Assembly: GCA_905479575.1 (NCBI GenBank)
Contig: CAJQNB010000073.1
Location: forward strand, 1 to 37,969
Origin: an uncultured Pseudophaeobacter sp.
Lineage (GTDB): Bacteria; Pseudomonadota; Alphaproteobacteria; Rhodobacterales; Rhodobacteraceae
Direction of reading: 5' to 3'
Length of the DNA stretch: 37,969 nt
Positions 24,411-32,997 of this stretch are shown here, piece by piece. The notes beneath the pieces were generated by a model. That model ran no database searches. It was not told the DNA's origin and was given only the letters and a program-made list of their open reading frames with translations. Position 1 is the first letter of the stretch. Each line of letters starts with the position of its first letter. A program made the position numbers and the translations under genes.

Positions 24411-24746
24411 TTGCAGGTCACTCCTGATAAAACGTCTCCCATGGGGTGAAAATAGGCGGCGGTTCTCCGCGCCACCAGCCGCAGCGCCGTCATAGCTGCT
24501 ATGCGTTGAGCTCAGGCGCCGGGATGGCGTAAATTTCAGGCATTAAAATCATATATTTGTTAGATTTTTTGCATCTTGTGAAACCTGCGGGCTCAGGGGG
24601 CGTGAAATTGAACCCTTGGGCGGGTAGGGCGCATCTGTATTTCAGGATGAATCTGTCCAGTCCTTGGCATGTTGCAAAATGCAAGCATGAGGGAAAATGG
24701 TGTTTTTTCCCGTTGCGAGCAGGGCCTGAATGATAAGAATTGGCCC
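24411..24746. other. Divergent promoter region of the DUF1127 gene and the DUF4178 operon
   Basis: No gene is supported here. A frame continuous with the downstream gene opens at 24669, but it lacks a ribosome-binding site and precedes the zinc-ribbon start by 26 unremarkable residues. The middle part (about 24540-24575) is AT-rich and is the likeliest promoter location. No operator was identified. Confidence 0.45.
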
Positions 24747-25358
24747 ATGAGCGAAATGAACTGTCCCAACTGTGGTAGCCGCGTCAGCCCGGCGATCAAA
24801 AGCGTCAAGATGATCACCTGCGAGTCCTGTGCGACCACTCTGCTGCTTGAGGATGCGGGGCTGCGTCTTGCGGGCAGCCAGGGGGTGCTGCATGAGGTGC
24901 CGATGATTTGCCAGCTGGGCGATGAGCTCAAAATCGGCAAGGGGCGCTATCAGGTTCTGGGCCATGCCCGGTTTTCCTACGGGCGCGGCACTTGGGATGA
25001 ATTCTGGGCGATTGACGGTTCCGGCAATCCGGTGTGGATTTCCGTCGATGAGGGCGATCTGATCCTGCAACGTGAACTGCCAGAAAAAGACTGGCCACAA
25101 TACCGGGGCACGCTGCGTCTGGGCCGTACGCTGCGCTACAAGACCGAAGGGTTTCGCGTCGACGAAGAGGGAACCGGAACATGTGTTGGCCTCAAGGGCA
25201 GCTTTGGGCACCCGTTGACGGTCGGAGAGAGCTATCGCTTTCTCAACCTGCAGGGGGAGAATGGCACTGTGCTGTCGGCTGAGAGCGTCGGCAAGGACTA
25301 TGAGTGGTTCATTGGCAGCTGGATCGACCCCTTTGAGGTCGAGGTCAAAGCAGCATGA
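24747..25358 (+). CDS. DUF4178 protein with N-terminal zinc ribbon
   Basis: The product has 203 residues. Residues 6-28 form a zinc ribbon (CPNC ... CESC); the rest fits the DUF4178 beta-rich domain (IGKGRYQVLGHARFSYGRGT, WDEFWAIDGSGNPVWISVDE). No membrane helix is present, so it is cytoplasmic or peripheral. The ATG at 24747 was chosen because it puts the ribbon at the very N terminus as in relatives. Its stop overlaps the start of the next DUF4178 gene by 4 bp (ATGA), implying coupled translation. Biochemical function is unknown; DUF4178 genes recur with spermidine-synthase-like and DUF350 genes, as here. Confidence 0.8.
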   Translation: MSEMNCPNCGSRVSPAIKSVKMITCESCATTLLLEDAGLRLAGSQGVLHEVPMICQLGDELKIGKGRYQVLGHARFSYGRGTWDEFWAIDGSGNPVWISVDEGDLILQRELPEKDWPQYRGTLRLGRTLRYKTEGFRVDEEGTGTCVGLKGSFGHPLTVGESYRFLNLQGENGTVLSAESVGKDYEWFIGSWIDPFEVEVKAA

Positions 25359-26665
25359 GCCTGAACCCAGATCTTAAGTCGATCAACTGCACCGCCTGTG
25401 GCGCCGGGCTCGACGTTCTGGGCGGCGGCCGGGTGACAACCCATATCTGTAGCTATTGTGGCACGGCGCTGGATGCGTTGGACAATTATAAGGCCCTGGT
25501 AAAATTCAATATTCTGGAGCGCCCGGAGACCCCGATCAAGATTGGGGCGGCGGGGCAGATCTTTGGGGTGAACTACACTGTCATTGGGCTACTGGAACAC
25601 GAAGAGGTCTGGCGCGGGCGCAGTTGGAAATGGGTGGATCATCAGGTGTTCTCTCCCACTCATGGCTATGCCTGGCTGACACTTGAGGATGGCCATCTGA
25701 CCTTTTCGCGGCGCTACCGCAAGCCGGTGGGCTGGCTGTCAGAAGCTGAGGTCAACCGCGCAGATACCCGCCCGAGGGTGCGGGCCGGGGGAGAGGTGTT
25801 CCAATATTATGAGACCTCAACCAGCGCGGTGACCTATGCAGAGGGCGAATTCACCTGGGCGCCGCGCAAGGGACAGAAGACCACCACGATTACGGCGATG
25901 TCCGACACTGCGATGTTGGGCTTTTCGACCACCAAACGCGAACGGGAAATCTACCATACGGTCTATCTGGAGCCGACCGAGGTTTCCGGCTTTGATCTGG
26001 ACACTGGGGGCAAGCCAAGCGGAGTACATGCGCTTCAGAAATTGAAGGCAGGCGCCCATGCAGGTTTCCTGACCAAGGCGGCACTGGGCTGCATGGTACT
26101 GTGCCTGGGTTTAGCGCTTGTCATGTTCCTGCAAAACGGCAGGCTAGCCGAAACGCGGCAACGGTTCTCGGTTACGGAACTGCCGGTAACCATCCCGTTT
26201 GAGGTGAGCGAACCAGGGCGTCTGACCCGTATTGAACTACAGGGAAATGGGCGCAATAGTTGGCACTTCCTGTCGGTAGAGCTGGAAGATCCCGAGGGGG
26301 AGGTGCTGTTTGAAACCGGGCGCACCGTGGAATATTATCATGGGCGCGACAATGAGGGCAGCTGGAGCGAGGGCAGCAATGCGGCAAGCCTGGCCTTTTT
26401 TCCGCCGGCGGCCGGTCGTTATGCGGTGACGCTGGATTTGGAAGAGAGCGGATTTTGGGCGCCCAATGTGAACCGCGCCTCTTCGCCGCAACGCCAGTTG
26501 ACCGAGGTAAGCCTGCAAATCCGCAATGGCGTTTCCAGCAGTTTCTGGCTGGTTCTCCTGGCGCTTGGTTTTGGCTGTGTTGGCGGCCTGCCGATGCTGC
26601 GCCGTTATCTGCATAACAGGGCCCGCTGGCGCGACAGCGACTGGGTTGATGAGGACGACGATTGA
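25355..26665 (+). CDS. DUF4178 membrane protein with zinc ribbon and periplasmic domain
   Basis: The product has 436 residues. An N-terminal zinc ribbon has Cys12, 15, 32 and 35 (CTACG ... CSYCG). A DUF4178 domain follows (about 55-215; FGVNYTVIGLLEHEEVWRGR, then WVDHQVFSPTHGYAWLTLED). TM1 lies at about 237-259 (LGCMVLCLGLALVMFL). A beta-rich, probably periplasmic domain spans about 265-390 (ending in AGRYAVTLDLEES and a Q-rich loop), and TM2 about 396-415, with an acidic cytoplasmic tail (WVDEDDD). It is a paralogue of the preceding soluble DUF4178 protein extended by a membrane module. It is the second gene of the five-gene operon. It probably joins a membrane complex with the small membrane proteins downstream, which is inference. 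Confidence 0.8.
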   Translation: MSLNPDLKSINCTACGAGLDVLGGGRVTTHICSYCGTALDALDNYKALVKFNILERPETPIKIGAAGQIFGVNYTVIGLLEHEEVWRGRSWKWVDHQVFSPTHGYAWLTLEDGHLTFSRRYRKPVGWLSEAEVNRADTRPRVRAGGEVFQYYETSTSAVTYAEGEFTWAPRKGQKTTTITAMSDTAMLGFSTTKREREIYHTVYLEPTEVSGFDLDTGGKPSGVHALQKLKAGAHAGFLTKAALGCMVLCLGLALVMFLQNGRLAETRQRFSVTELPVTIPFEVSEPGRLTRIELQGNGRNSWHFLSVELEDPEGEVLFETGRTVEYYHGRDNEGSWSEGSNAASLAFFPPAAGRYAVTLDLEESGFWAPNVNRASSPQRQLTEVSLQIRNGVSSSFWLVLLALGFGCVGGLPMLRRYLHNRARWRDSDWVDEDDD

Positions 26666-26666
26666 G

Positions 26667-26825
26667 ATGATGTTATTTCGGCTGGTCTTTGTTGTGCTCT
26701 CGGGGCTGGCTATCGCTGGAACCACCTATGTCGCCTATCTGGGCCATGGCGGCGAAAGCCGTGATTTGGATCGCTCTATCCGCGCTGTCAGCGCTGGGCG
26801 GGGATTGAATGGAAGTATCAAATAG
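26667..26825 (+). CDS. Small single-pass membrane protein, 52 residues
   Basis: The product MMLFRLVFVVLSGLAIAGTT continues YVAYLGHGGESRDLDRSIRA and a short Gly/Ser-rich end. One hydrophobic helix spans about 4-26, with a soluble tail. It starts one base after the DUF4178 membrane gene stop and ends 11 bp before the DUF350 gene, so it fits the operon's spacing exactly. The frame is open upstream, but that part overlaps the preceding gene. No family is recognised; a subunit or regulator of the neighbouring membrane proteins is plausible. Confidence 0.65.
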   Translation: MMLFRLVFVVLSGLAIAGTTYVAYLGHGGESRDLDRSIRAVSAGRGLNGSIK

Positions 26826-26836
26826 AGAGGATTCTC

Positions 26837-27061
26837 ATGGAGTATCTTGCCGCAATTCAGCTGGCTGAAATGATCAGCACTGTTGTCTATACAATTCTGG
26901 GCGTCGCGCTCATGGGGGTGATCTGGAAGGTCATTGACTGGATGACGCCTTTTCCCATCATGAAAGAGATCGAGCAGGATCAGAACATGGCGCTGGCGGT
27001 GTTGATTGGTTTGGTGTTCGTTTCGATTTCGATCATCATTGCGGCTGTCATTGTCTCCTGA
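26837..27061 (+). CDS. DUF350 family (YjfL-like) small membrane protein
   Basis: The product has 74 residues with two membrane helices (about 10-30, TVVYTILGVALMGVIWKVID; and about 50-72, ALAVLIGLVFVSISIIIAAV) joined by a short polar loop (KEIEQDQNMA). The pattern and size fit one DUF350 unit. Such proteins are found in envelope-stress-linked operons, such as the E. coli yjf cluster, together with DUF4178 and spermidine-synthase-like genes. A GAGAGGA ribosome-binding site lies before the ATG. The last bases of the gene lie within the open frame of the next gene, whose true start is probably just after this stop. Confidence 0.75.
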   Translation: MEYLAAIQLAEMISTVVYTILGVALMGVIWKVIDWMTPFPIMKEIEQDQNMALAVLIGLVFVSISIIIAAVIVS

Positions 27062-27068
27062 GCCGCAG

Positions 27069-28661
27069 GTGCAGACGACAGAGAGCGCAGGCGTATCAAC
27101 TGACCCGCTTGCGGCGGCCAAGTCCCTACGCCTGCGGGAAGCCTGGCTGTTGGTGGCAACCTTTCTGGTGGCTGTGGCCGGCCTCATCTATGAGCTGATC
27201 GCGGCCACATTGTCGAGCTACCTGCTGGGTGACTCCGTGCGACAGTTCTCCTATGTGATCGGGGTGTTTCTGTCGTCCATGGGGCTGGGGGCCTGGCTGT
27301 CGCGCTATGTGGAGCGCCCAATGGCGGGCTTTGTCTGGGCGCAGATCCTGCTGGGGATCGCGGGTGGGTTTATGGCGCCGGCGGTGTTCCTGACCTTTGC
27401 CTGGATGGAGAGCGTCAGCCTGCCGTTGTACGGATTGCTGATCACCGTTGGGCTGCTTTCGGGACTGGAGATCCCGTTGATCGCGCGGGTGCTCAAAGAC
27501 ATTGGCGCGCCGGAGTTCCGCTTTGAGAATGTTCTCAGCGTTGACTATATTGGCGCATTGGTTGCCTCGCTTGCCTTTCCATTGCTGATCATTCCGCACC
27601 TTGGCCTGATGGCTGGGAGTCTGGCGTTTGGGGCGCTGAACCTCGGGGTTGCCGGGCTGTCCTTGTGGATTTTTCGTCGCGATACCAGCCGGGCGCAGCT
27701 GGGGGTCTGGGCGATCGCGCTGCTGGTGACCTTGGTTGCATTATGGCAGGCAGAACGACTGGTATCAGTGACAGAGAGCAACCTGTTTGAGGATGACATT
27801 ATCCTTAGCGAAGCCACGCCCTATCAGCAGATCACAGTGACCCGGTATCGCGACCGCACCCGGCTGTTTCTGGACTACTCGATCCAGTTTGATAGCCTGG
27901 ATGAGTACCGCTACCATGAAAGCCTGGTGCATCCGGCCATGTCGTTGGCGCCGCGCCGCAAATCCGTGCTGATCCTTGGCGGCGGTGATGGGATGGCGGC
28001 ACGGGAAGTGTTGCGCTGGGCGGGGATCGAAACGGTCACGCTCGTCGATCTGGACCCACGCGTCACCGAGCTGTTTCGCGACCACCCGGACCTGTCTCCT
28101 TTGAACCACGGATCCCTGTCTGATCCGCGCCTTGATATCAAAAATGTCGATGCCTGGCGCTTTGTTGAAGGCAGCAGCGCCGTCTATGATGTGATAATAA
28201 TAGATCTTCCTGATCCCAAGAACCTGGCCCTGTCCAAGCTCTACAGCCGCCAGTTTTACGGCACCTTGGTTGAGCGGCTGAGCGCACAGGGGGTAATGGT
28301 GACACAGGCGGGATCGCCACTGTTTGCCCGCGAAGCCTTTTGGTCGATCAATGCGACCCTGCAGTCCAGCCGTAACCCCCAGGCCCCGGGGGCTGGGCTG
28401 TCGACGCAGCCCTACCATGCCTATCTGCCCAGCTTTGGCGATTGGGGATTTGTACTGGCCAGTCCGCAAAAACCGGCCTCGACGCGGCTTGGCCTGCCTG
28501 CAGGTCTGGCGGCGGAGCTGAAATATCTGACACCCGAGGTGTGGCAGGCGGCGCAGGTGTTTGACCCTCAAAGTGGTCCCACACCAGTGGCGGTCAATAC
28601 GGTGCAGTCACATGCTTTGGTTGGGTATTATCTGGATGGCTGGGCGCGTTGGTTTGAGTAG
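27069..28661 (+). CDS. Membrane-bound spermidine synthase-like aminopropyltransferase
   Basis: The product has about 530 residues. The N-terminal part (about 20-220) carries about seven membrane helices (AWLLVATFLVAVAGLIYELI, YVIGVFLSSMGLGAWLSR and others). The C-terminal half is an aminopropyltransferase domain with the SAM/MTA site VLILGGGDGMAAREVLRW (GGGDG at 304-308), the acidic strand TLVDLDPRV and the acidic motif IIIDLPDPKN, where soluble spermidine synthases have DSTDP. It should use decarboxylated SAM to extend an amine, at or near the membrane. The frame opens at a TTG at 27006 inside the DUF350 gene. The GTG at 27069, just after that gene's stop, is the better but unproven start. 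No SAM decarboxylase gene is adjacent. The true substrate is unknown. Confidence 0.82.
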   Translation: MQTTESAGVSTDPLAAAKSLRLREAWLLVATFLVAVAGLIYELIAATLSSYLLGDSVRQFSYVIGVFLSSMGLGAWLSRYVERPMAGFVWAQILLGIAGGFMAPAVFLTFAWMESVSLPLYGLLITVGLLSGLEIPLIARVLKDIGAPEFRFENVLSVDYIGALVASLAFPLLIIPHLGLMAGSLAFGALNLGVAGLSLWIFRRDTSRAQLGVWAIALLVTLVALWQAERLVSVTESNLFEDDIILSEATPYQQITVTRYRDRTRLFLDYSIQFDSLDEYRYHESLVHPAMSLAPRRKSVLILGGGDGMAAREVLRWAGIETVTLVDLDPRVTELFRDHPDLSPLNHGSLSDPRLDIKNVDAWRFVEGSSAVYDVIIIDLPDPKNLALSKLYSRQFYGTLVERLSAQGVMVTQAGSPLFAREAFWSINATLQSSRNPQAPGAGLSTQPYHAYLPSFGDWGFVLASPQKPASTRLGLPAGLAAELKYLTPEVWQAAQVFDPQSGPTPVAVNTVQSHALVGYYLDGWARWFE

Positions 28662-28757
28662 CCCGTAGGACCTGGGGTTTATCCGGATGCGCGCCTGTGG
28701 CTGGAGATCCGCCACGCGGTTTCCTCTTAGCCTCCAGCGCCGCTTACTGGCGCGGGG

Positions 28758-28788
28758 GCCTGCTTTGCCGTCGAAAATACGGGCAGGC
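28758..28788 (+). terminator. Possible terminator hairpin after the DUF4178 operon
   Basis: GCCTGC pairs with GCAGGC, and inside it CCGT pairs with ACGG around CGAAAAT, with a four-base bulge (TTTG) on the left arm. It lies about 95 bp after the aminopropyltransferase stop. No T-run follows. Confidence 0.35.
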
Positions 28789-28907
28789 GAGGCGTCAGAG
28801 CGTGAGCTTGATGATTTCTGATCAAATTATTGCAGGGGGAACAGGGGATGGGATAGACAGCGGTCAGGATTGATCGCACGGGGCAAGACCCCAGTAAGGA
28901 ATAGCCC

Positions 28908-30011
28908 ATGACCCCGCTTTCTGGCCTCAAAGTTGTTGAATTGGCGCGCATTCTGGCAGGCCCCTGGATCGGCCAGTCGCTGGCGGATTTGGGCGCCAAA
29001 GTGACCAAAGTCGAAAGTCCTGATGGAGATGATACCCGCAGCTGGGGGCCTCCGTTTATTGAGCGCGACGATGATAAAACAGCAGCCTATTATTATGCGG
29101 CCAATCGCGGCAAAGACTGTGTTGTGGCGGATTTTCGCACCGAAGCAGGGCGCGCGCAGGTGCTGGAGCTGATCCGGGATGCGGATATTCTGATCGAGAA
29201 TTTCAAGGTCGGTGGGTTGGCGAAATACGGCCTCGATTATGAGAGCCTGGCCCAGGTGAACCCGCGGCTGATCTATTGCTCGGTCACCGGGTTTGGTCAG
29301 GACGGACCCTATGCCAAACGCGCAGGCTATGATTTTCTGCTGCAGGGGATGTCCGGTTTGATGTCAATCACCGGTGAGCCTGAGGGCCAGCCGCAAAAGG
29401 TAGGGGTTGCGATCACCGATGTGGTCACCGGGCTTTATGGCACCATTGGCATTCTGGCGGCGGTTGAACAGCGCCATACCACGGGCCGGGGTCAGCACAT
29501 TGACATGTCCTTGCTGGATTGCGCCACGGCGGTTCTGGCAAATCAGGCGATGAACTATCTTGCCACCGGCGACAGCCCGACACGGCTGGGCAATGCGCAT
29601 CCCAATATCGCGCCCTATCAGGTCATGGCGGTACAGGATGGGCATATCATTCTGGCCGTGGGCAATGACGGCCAGTTCCAGCGCTTGTGCGATGTGCTGG
29701 GTCTGGCGGGCATCAAGGCGGATGCGCGGTTCAGTTCGAACCAACTGCGGGTGGCCAATCGCGATGCCTTGACCACATTGCTGGAAACCGTGCTGGCGGG
29801 CTGGAGCCAGGGAGAGCTGCTGGCAGCACTGGAGGCGGCGACGGTTCCGGCGGGTCCGATCAATACCGTGGGTCAGGCCTTTGAGGATCCACAGTTGCAG
29901 CATCGCGGAATGCAGATTTCACCAGAGGGCATTCCTGGCGTCCGTGGCCCCTGGAAATTCTCGGATGCTGAGCTGGCGCTGGAAAAATCGGCGCCCAAAT
30001 TGCCAAAATAG
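28908..30011 (+). CDS. CaiB/BaiF family CoA-transferase
   Basis: The product has 367 residues of the family III CoA-transferases. It starts PLSGLKVVELARILAGPWIG, contains GADVIKVE-like LGAKVTKVESPDGDDTRSWG, and NRGKDCVVADFRTEAGRAQV. The catalytic Asp is expected at about residue 204 in HIDMSLLDCATAVLANQ. Such enzymes move CoA between acyl-CoA and a free acid such as formate/oxalate or a dicarboxylate; the substrate cannot be predicted here. AAGGAA seven bases before the ATG supports the start. It is convergent with an XRE-like regulator gene 17 bp away and seems to be transcribed alone. Confidence 0.9.
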   Translation: MTPLSGLKVVELARILAGPWIGQSLADLGAKVTKVESPDGDDTRSWGPPFIERDDDKTAAYYYAANRGKDCVVADFRTEAGRAQVLELIRDADILIENFKVGGLAKYGLDYESLAQVNPRLIYCSVTGFGQDGPYAKRAGYDFLLQGMSGLMSITGEPEGQPQKVGVAITDVVTGLYGTIGILAAVEQRHTTGRGQHIDMSLLDCATAVLANQAMNYLATGDSPTRLGNAHPNIAPYQVMAVQDGHIILAVGNDGQFQRLCDVLGLAGIKADARFSSNQLRVANRDALTTLLETVLAGWSQGELLAALEAATVPAGPINTVGQAFEDPQLQHRGMQISPEGIPGVRGPWKFSDAELALEKSAPKLPK

Positions 30012-30028
30012 GCTCTTCATTTTCTGGG

Positions 30029-30826
30029 CTACGGCTCTGGAGTGATGCTGATTGGCGGCTGGTCTCCCAGCAGGCGCCGCACCTTTGGGTCCAGTCTGAC
30101 GCTGGTGCTGGGGTAGGCGCCGGTCAGCGCCAGGGCTTCGCGGGCGCTGGTGCGCTCAGAGATGCGTACCCAGACCGTGCGGGTGGAAAAGGGCTGTTGA
30201 TCCGGGCGGGCAGATACCCCAAGGGTCAGCCCCTGCAGATAGGTTGTCTGTTGTGGGTGTTCCGGCATTAAAACTGTCTCCGACAAGAAACCACCTGCGC
30301 GCCGGTGGGTCTCATACATACACAGCCGGTTTCCCTGAAAGCTGGCCAGCCCGTGATAACGACTGCGCTGGCGAATGCTGCCGTCGCCGGAGGTCGCCCG
30401 CTCATAGGTATGGGTGACAACCAGACCATCCTCGGCCCGGAGCTGGATCAGACTGCGCAGGATCTGCCCTGGCCAGGTCGGGGTGCAGTAATAGGCGTGA
30501 TAGACCCCTAAAAACCGACGCAGCGGGCGGGCCTGGTTTTGAAACAGCCGGTTGAACGGCAAAAATGAGGGGTTTGCGGCCAGCGCAGCCTTATCCAGCC
30601 GCGCGCCCTGTGCGGCGCAGAATTCATCATGGGGTGCCAGCAGCTCTGCCTCTGTCAGGGCAAAATACTTACTGATGCGCCGCAGGTTATGGGCCGAGGG
30701 GGCGCCGCCACCGCTGAGGTAGCGGTTGAACTGCTGGCGATTGATGCCAATGCCACGACAGGTCTGCGCAATCGGCCCCGCTTCGGCACAGAGCCAGCGC
30801 AGGTTTTGGGCGAAAGAAGACTGCAT
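30029..30826 (-). CDS. XRE-like helix-turn-helix transcriptional regulator
   Basis: The product has 265 residues. The N-terminal 60 residues contain a helix-turn-helix resembling the Cro/XRE type (GIGINRQQFNRYLSGGGAPS, then AHNLRRISKYFALTEAELLA). The remaining part (about 85-250) is not a domain I recognise; it looks like a beta-rich ligand or sensor region (FLGVYHAYYCTPTWPGQIL, FQGNRLCMYETHRRAGGFLS). It is divergent from the CocE-type hydrolase gene, with 133 bp between them containing an inverted repeat, so it may control that gene and itself. Relatives occur in other Rhodobacteraceae as far as I recall, without known function. Confidence 0.7.
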   Translation of the reverse strand: MQSSFAQNLRWLCAEAGPIAQTCRGIGINRQQFNRYLSGGGAPSAHNLRRISKYFALTEAELLAPHDEFCAAQGARLDKAALAANPSFLPFNRLFQNQARPLRRFLGVYHAYYCTPTWPGQILRSLIQLRAEDGLVVTHTYERATSGDGSIRQRSRYHGLASFQGNRLCMYETHRRAGGFLSETVLMPEHPQQTTYLQGLTLGVSARPDQQPFSTRTVWVRISERTSAREALALTGAYPSTSVRLDPKVRRLLGDQPPISITPEP

Positions 30827-30853
30827 CTGGCGCTCGCTTTTGAGGATCTCGAT

Positions 30854-30878
30854 AAAGTGCTTACATTAGCGTCACTTT
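30854..30878. promoter_or_regulatory. Inverted repeat in the divergent promoter region
   Basis: AAAGTG-N13-CACTTT forms a 25-bp dyad between the XRE-like gene (start 30826) and the CocE-type gene (start 30960). Position and symmetry suit a regulator dimer. Assignment to the neighbouring regulator is inference. Confidence 0.35.
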
Positions 30879-30959
30879 GGGTACAATTGCGCAGTATGGA
30901 AATTCAACGACTTGGGCGAGATTGCAGCAAGATTTGTAGCCAGAAAATGAGATGCCCGA

Positions 30960-32936
30960 ATGCCCAACGCCTATGACCTGATCGAGACCACCTGGATCAC
31001 CCTGCCCGACGGGCGCCGCCTGGCTGCGCGGATGTGGTTGCCACGGGTGCAGACACCGGTTCCAGCCATTCTAGAGTATCTGCCCTACCGCAAGGGCGAT
31101 GGCACCGCGCCACGGGATGAAACCACCCATAGGGTTTTTGCCAGCGAAGGCTATGCCTGTATCCGAGTTGACATAGCCGGAACCGGGGACAGCGAAGGCG
31201 TCTTTGATGACGAATATTCGGAGCAGGAGCTGAGCGATGGCGAAGCGGTTCTGGCCTGGATTGCGGCGCAGGATTGGTGCGATGGCAGCATCGGTATGAT
31301 TGGCATTTCCTGGGGTGGCTTCAATGGTTTGCAACTGGCATATCGCCGCCCCGAGGCGCTCAAGGCGGTGGTCTCGGTGGCCTCGACAGCGGATCGCTAC
31401 GCTGATGATATCCACTATATGGGCGGCTGCCTGCTGAGCGATAATGCCAATTGGGGCAGTCAAATGTTTGCCTACCAGTCGCGCCCGGCAAACCCCAAGA
31501 ACCGCGCTGACTGGCGGGAGGATTGGATCAAGCGGATCGCGGAGATGCCCTTTATGGCCGCCGACTGGCTGCGCCATCCGACCCGCGATGATCAGTGGAA
31601 GCACGGCTCCGTCTGTGAGGATTGGTCGGCCATCACCGCCCCGGTTTTGGCCATCACCGGCTGGGCGGATGCCTATGTGAATACCCCATCCGCCCTGGCC
31701 GCCAATCTCACCGCACCTGCTAAGGCGCTGGTGGGCCCCTGGGAGCACCGCTACGCCCATATCGCCAAACTGGATCCGGCGGATTTCCATGGCGAGGTGC
31801 TGGCCTGGTTTGATCACCACTTGCGTGCAGAGGATAACGGAGCTCAGGATCTGCCGGACTACCGCACCTATATGCAGGAACATTTCAATCCCACCATGCA
31901 GAACAAGCCCCGTCAGGGCCGCTGGGTAGCTGAGGCGCAGTGGCCATCCCCCAATGTGCGCGACCGAGTGATGTATCTGGGCGCTGATGGGCTGTCGGAG
32001 ACGGTCACACCAGGGCAGCGGGTTGTGCGCAACCCGGCGACGCTGGGGCAGGCTGCGGGTTATTTTTGTGCTGGTATGCGGTTTGAAAATGAACTGCCCG
32101 GAGATCAGACGGCGGATGATGCCATGGCTACCTGCTTTGACACTGGGCGACTGGCGGAGCCGCTGGAGATATTGGGACGGCCACGCCTGCGGGTGTCCTT
32201 CAGCGTCGACCGCCCGGTGGCGCAGTTGGTGGCGCGGCTGTGTGATATCTCGCCCGAAGGGGTCTCACAGCGGATCACCTACCGCGCCCTGAACCTCACT
32301 CATCGCGACAGCCATGAAACCCCGGAGCTTTTGGTGCCGGGGCAGCGCTATGAGGCCGAGATCGCCCTGAATGAATGCGCCCATCACCTGCGTGCCGGGC
32401 ACCAGTTGCGGCTGGCGATATCGACCTCTTACTGGCCCATCGTCTGGCCCGCACCGCAGGCCGCCGAAGTAACGCTGCATCTGGAAAGCTCGACGCTCAC
32501 CCTGCCGGAGCGGCGTGTCGCAACCGAGATCGCACCGCAAAACCCCGGTGCACCGCGGGATTATCCAACCCTGCAATCGCAGGTGTTGCGGCCCGCCAGC
32601 GGCACCTCACAGACCATAACCCGTGAAGATGGCACAGTGGTGCTGGATACCTTTGACGACTATGGCAAGGCGGTGGATCCCTATCACGGGCTGACGGTGG
32701 GCAGCCATGTGTCGATGCACTACGCAATCCACCCTGACGATCCGGCCTCCGCAGTGTTCGCCAGTGATTGGACTTTCACTTTTGAACAAGACGCGTGGCA
32801 GGTCTCGATTGACACCGAGAACAAGATGAGTTGCGACGTGGAGAATTTTTACCTGTGGCGCAAAGTGACGGCCCGCGAGGGGGCGGAGGTTCTGGTCAAG
32901 GAATGGCAGGAAACCATCCCGCGCGGATTTCAGTGA
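30960..32936 (+). CDS. CocE/NonD family alpha/beta hydrolase
   Basis: The product has 658 residues. The N-terminal alpha/beta-hydrolase domain has the nucleophile Ser117 in GMIGISWGGFNG and a short LPYRKGDGTAPRDE segment typical of cocaine-esterase/Xaa-Pro dipeptidyl-peptidase relatives. The likely acid Asp is in AITGWADAYVNTP and the His in VGPWEHRYAHI. The C-terminal part (about 370-600) is the jelly-roll-like X-Pro peptidase C domain (RLRVSFSVDRPVAQLVARLC, LRLAISTSYWPIVWPAP). It lacks a signal peptide. Family members cleave esters or amides of small acyl groups; the natural substrate here is unknown. It is divergent from the XRE-like gene, which may regulate it. Confidence 0.88.
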   Translation: MPNAYDLIETTWITLPDGRRLAARMWLPRVQTPVPAILEYLPYRKGDGTAPRDETTHRVFASEGYACIRVDIAGTGDSEGVFDDEYSEQELSDGEAVLAWIAAQDWCDGSIGMIGISWGGFNGLQLAYRRPEALKAVVSVASTADRYADDIHYMGGCLLSDNANWGSQMFAYQSRPANPKNRADWREDWIKRIAEMPFMAADWLRHPTRDDQWKHGSVCEDWSAITAPVLAITGWADAYVNTPSALAANLTAPAKALVGPWEHRYAHIAKLDPADFHGEVLAWFDHHLRAEDNGAQDLPDYRTYMQEHFNPTMQNKPRQGRWVAEAQWPSPNVRDRVMYLGADGLSETVTPGQRVVRNPATLGQAAGYFCAGMRFENELPGDQTADDAMATCFDTGRLAEPLEILGRPRLRVSFSVDRPVAQLVARLCDISPEGVSQRITYRALNLTHRDSHETPELLVPGQRYEAEIALNECAHHLRAGHQLRLAISTSYWPIVWPAPQAAEVTLHLESSTLTLPERRVATEIAPQNPGAPRDYPTLQSQVLRPASGTSQTITREDGTVVLDTFDDYGKAVDPYHGLTVGSHVSMHYAIHPDDPASAVFASDWTFTFEQDAWQVSIDTENKMSCDVENFYLWRKVTAREGAEVLVKEWQETIPRGFQ

Positions 32937-32957
32937 TTGGCCGCAGATCAATACCTG

Positions 32958-32980
32958 GGTCAGGCGTCTTTCGCCTGACC
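32958..32980. terminator. Bidirectional terminator between the CocE-type gene and nadC
   Basis: A perfect 9-bp stem (GGTCAGGCG with CGCCTGACC) with loop TCTTT lies between two convergent stop codons, 22 bp after the first and 18 bp after the second. T-runs are poor on both sides, but the placement is typical. Confidence 0.65.
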
Positions 32981-32997
32981 GTCGCTGCTGATTTGAC

